Assembly: GCA_032716605.1 (NCBI GenBank)
Contig: CM064539.1
Span: forward strand, 3,104,550-3,168,549
Length of the DNA stretch: 64,000 bases
Source: Paralithodes platypus
Lineage: Eukaryota > Arthropoda > Malacostraca > Decapoda > Lithodidae
Direction: 5' to 3'
Each line of letters begins with the position of its first letter. The stretch's first letter is position 1. Positions 63,956 through 64,000 of the stretch are shown here, piece after piece. The position numbers and the translations under genes were made by a program. The notes under the pieces were generated by a model. It ran no database searches. It saw nothing but the letters and a program-made list of their open reading frames with translations, and was not told the origin of the DNA.

Positions 63956-64000
63956 AGGCTTGAGTACCGTCATCAGGACTCGGCTATTTATACTCTGCAG

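Overview
This window looks like intergenic DNA from a repeat-rich arthropod genome. A decapod crustacean is plausible: dinucleotide microsatellites are very dense and there is a short (CCTAA)n tract matching the arthropod telomere motif, but the species cannot be fixed from sequence alone. I found no convincing host exon, rRNA, operon or functional tRNA gene. Most open frames are translations of microsatellites, minisatellites or transposon fragments.

The dominant content is short non-autonomous DNA transposons bounded by TTAA. I define five families with my own labels. TA is a ~380 bp foldback with long paired arms. TB is ~335 bp, has ends TTAAGGGGAG, and shares its core with TA. TC is a ~215 bp full-length imperfect palindrome with ends TTAACCCCTTCTGTACCGG. 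TD is ~235 bp, has ends TTAACCCTCTCCGACATATG, and carries an internal ~105 bp module in 1 to 7 tandem copies. TE is ~325 bp with ends TTAACCCCTACTGTACC. About 50 copies or fragments cover roughly a fifth to a quarter of the window. They repeatedly sit inside or against one another, sharing a TTAA. TTAA target sites fit the piggyBac or Kolobok superfamilies; no transposase is present. Three TA-flanked (Tc1/mariner-type) MITE families (M1, M2, M3) and one probable 8-bp-TSD (hAT-type) MITE are also present.

Retroelements are all broken. There are 5'-truncated LINE reverse-transcriptase C-termini at 4.1, 19.2, 53.3 and 60 kb. A second LINE has a (GATA)n 3' tail (25.5, 38.2, 40.1 and 55.0 kb, with an endonuclease fragment at 13.9 kb). 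A third, at 60.3 to 61.0 kb, ends in (AAC)n and is inserted in another LINE with a 15-bp duplication. A degenerate RT at 57.2 kb is interrupted by a tandem array inside its catalytic box. Three copies of a ~410 bp SINE-like element end in the same tail as the (AAC)n LINE. tRNA-derived SINE pieces lie at 19.9, 39.0, 42.9 and possibly 63.4 kb.

Tandem arrays form the third layer: a 13-bp array at 4.9-5.7 kb, 44-bp arrays at 10.2-11.3 and 28.1-28.8 kb, a 32-bp array at 13.2-13.9 kb, a 16-bp array at 23.5 kb, a 28-bp array at 25.9-26.9 kb, 35-bp arrays at 41.0, 46.9, 49.5 and 57.6 kb, a ~20-bp array at 51.1-52.1 kb, and polypurine tracts at 44.7-46.1 and 63.5-63.9 kb. Several arrays are visibly made from transposon ends or interiors. 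The most interesting aspect of the window is therefore a TTAA-hairpin element community that appears to seed tandem repeats.
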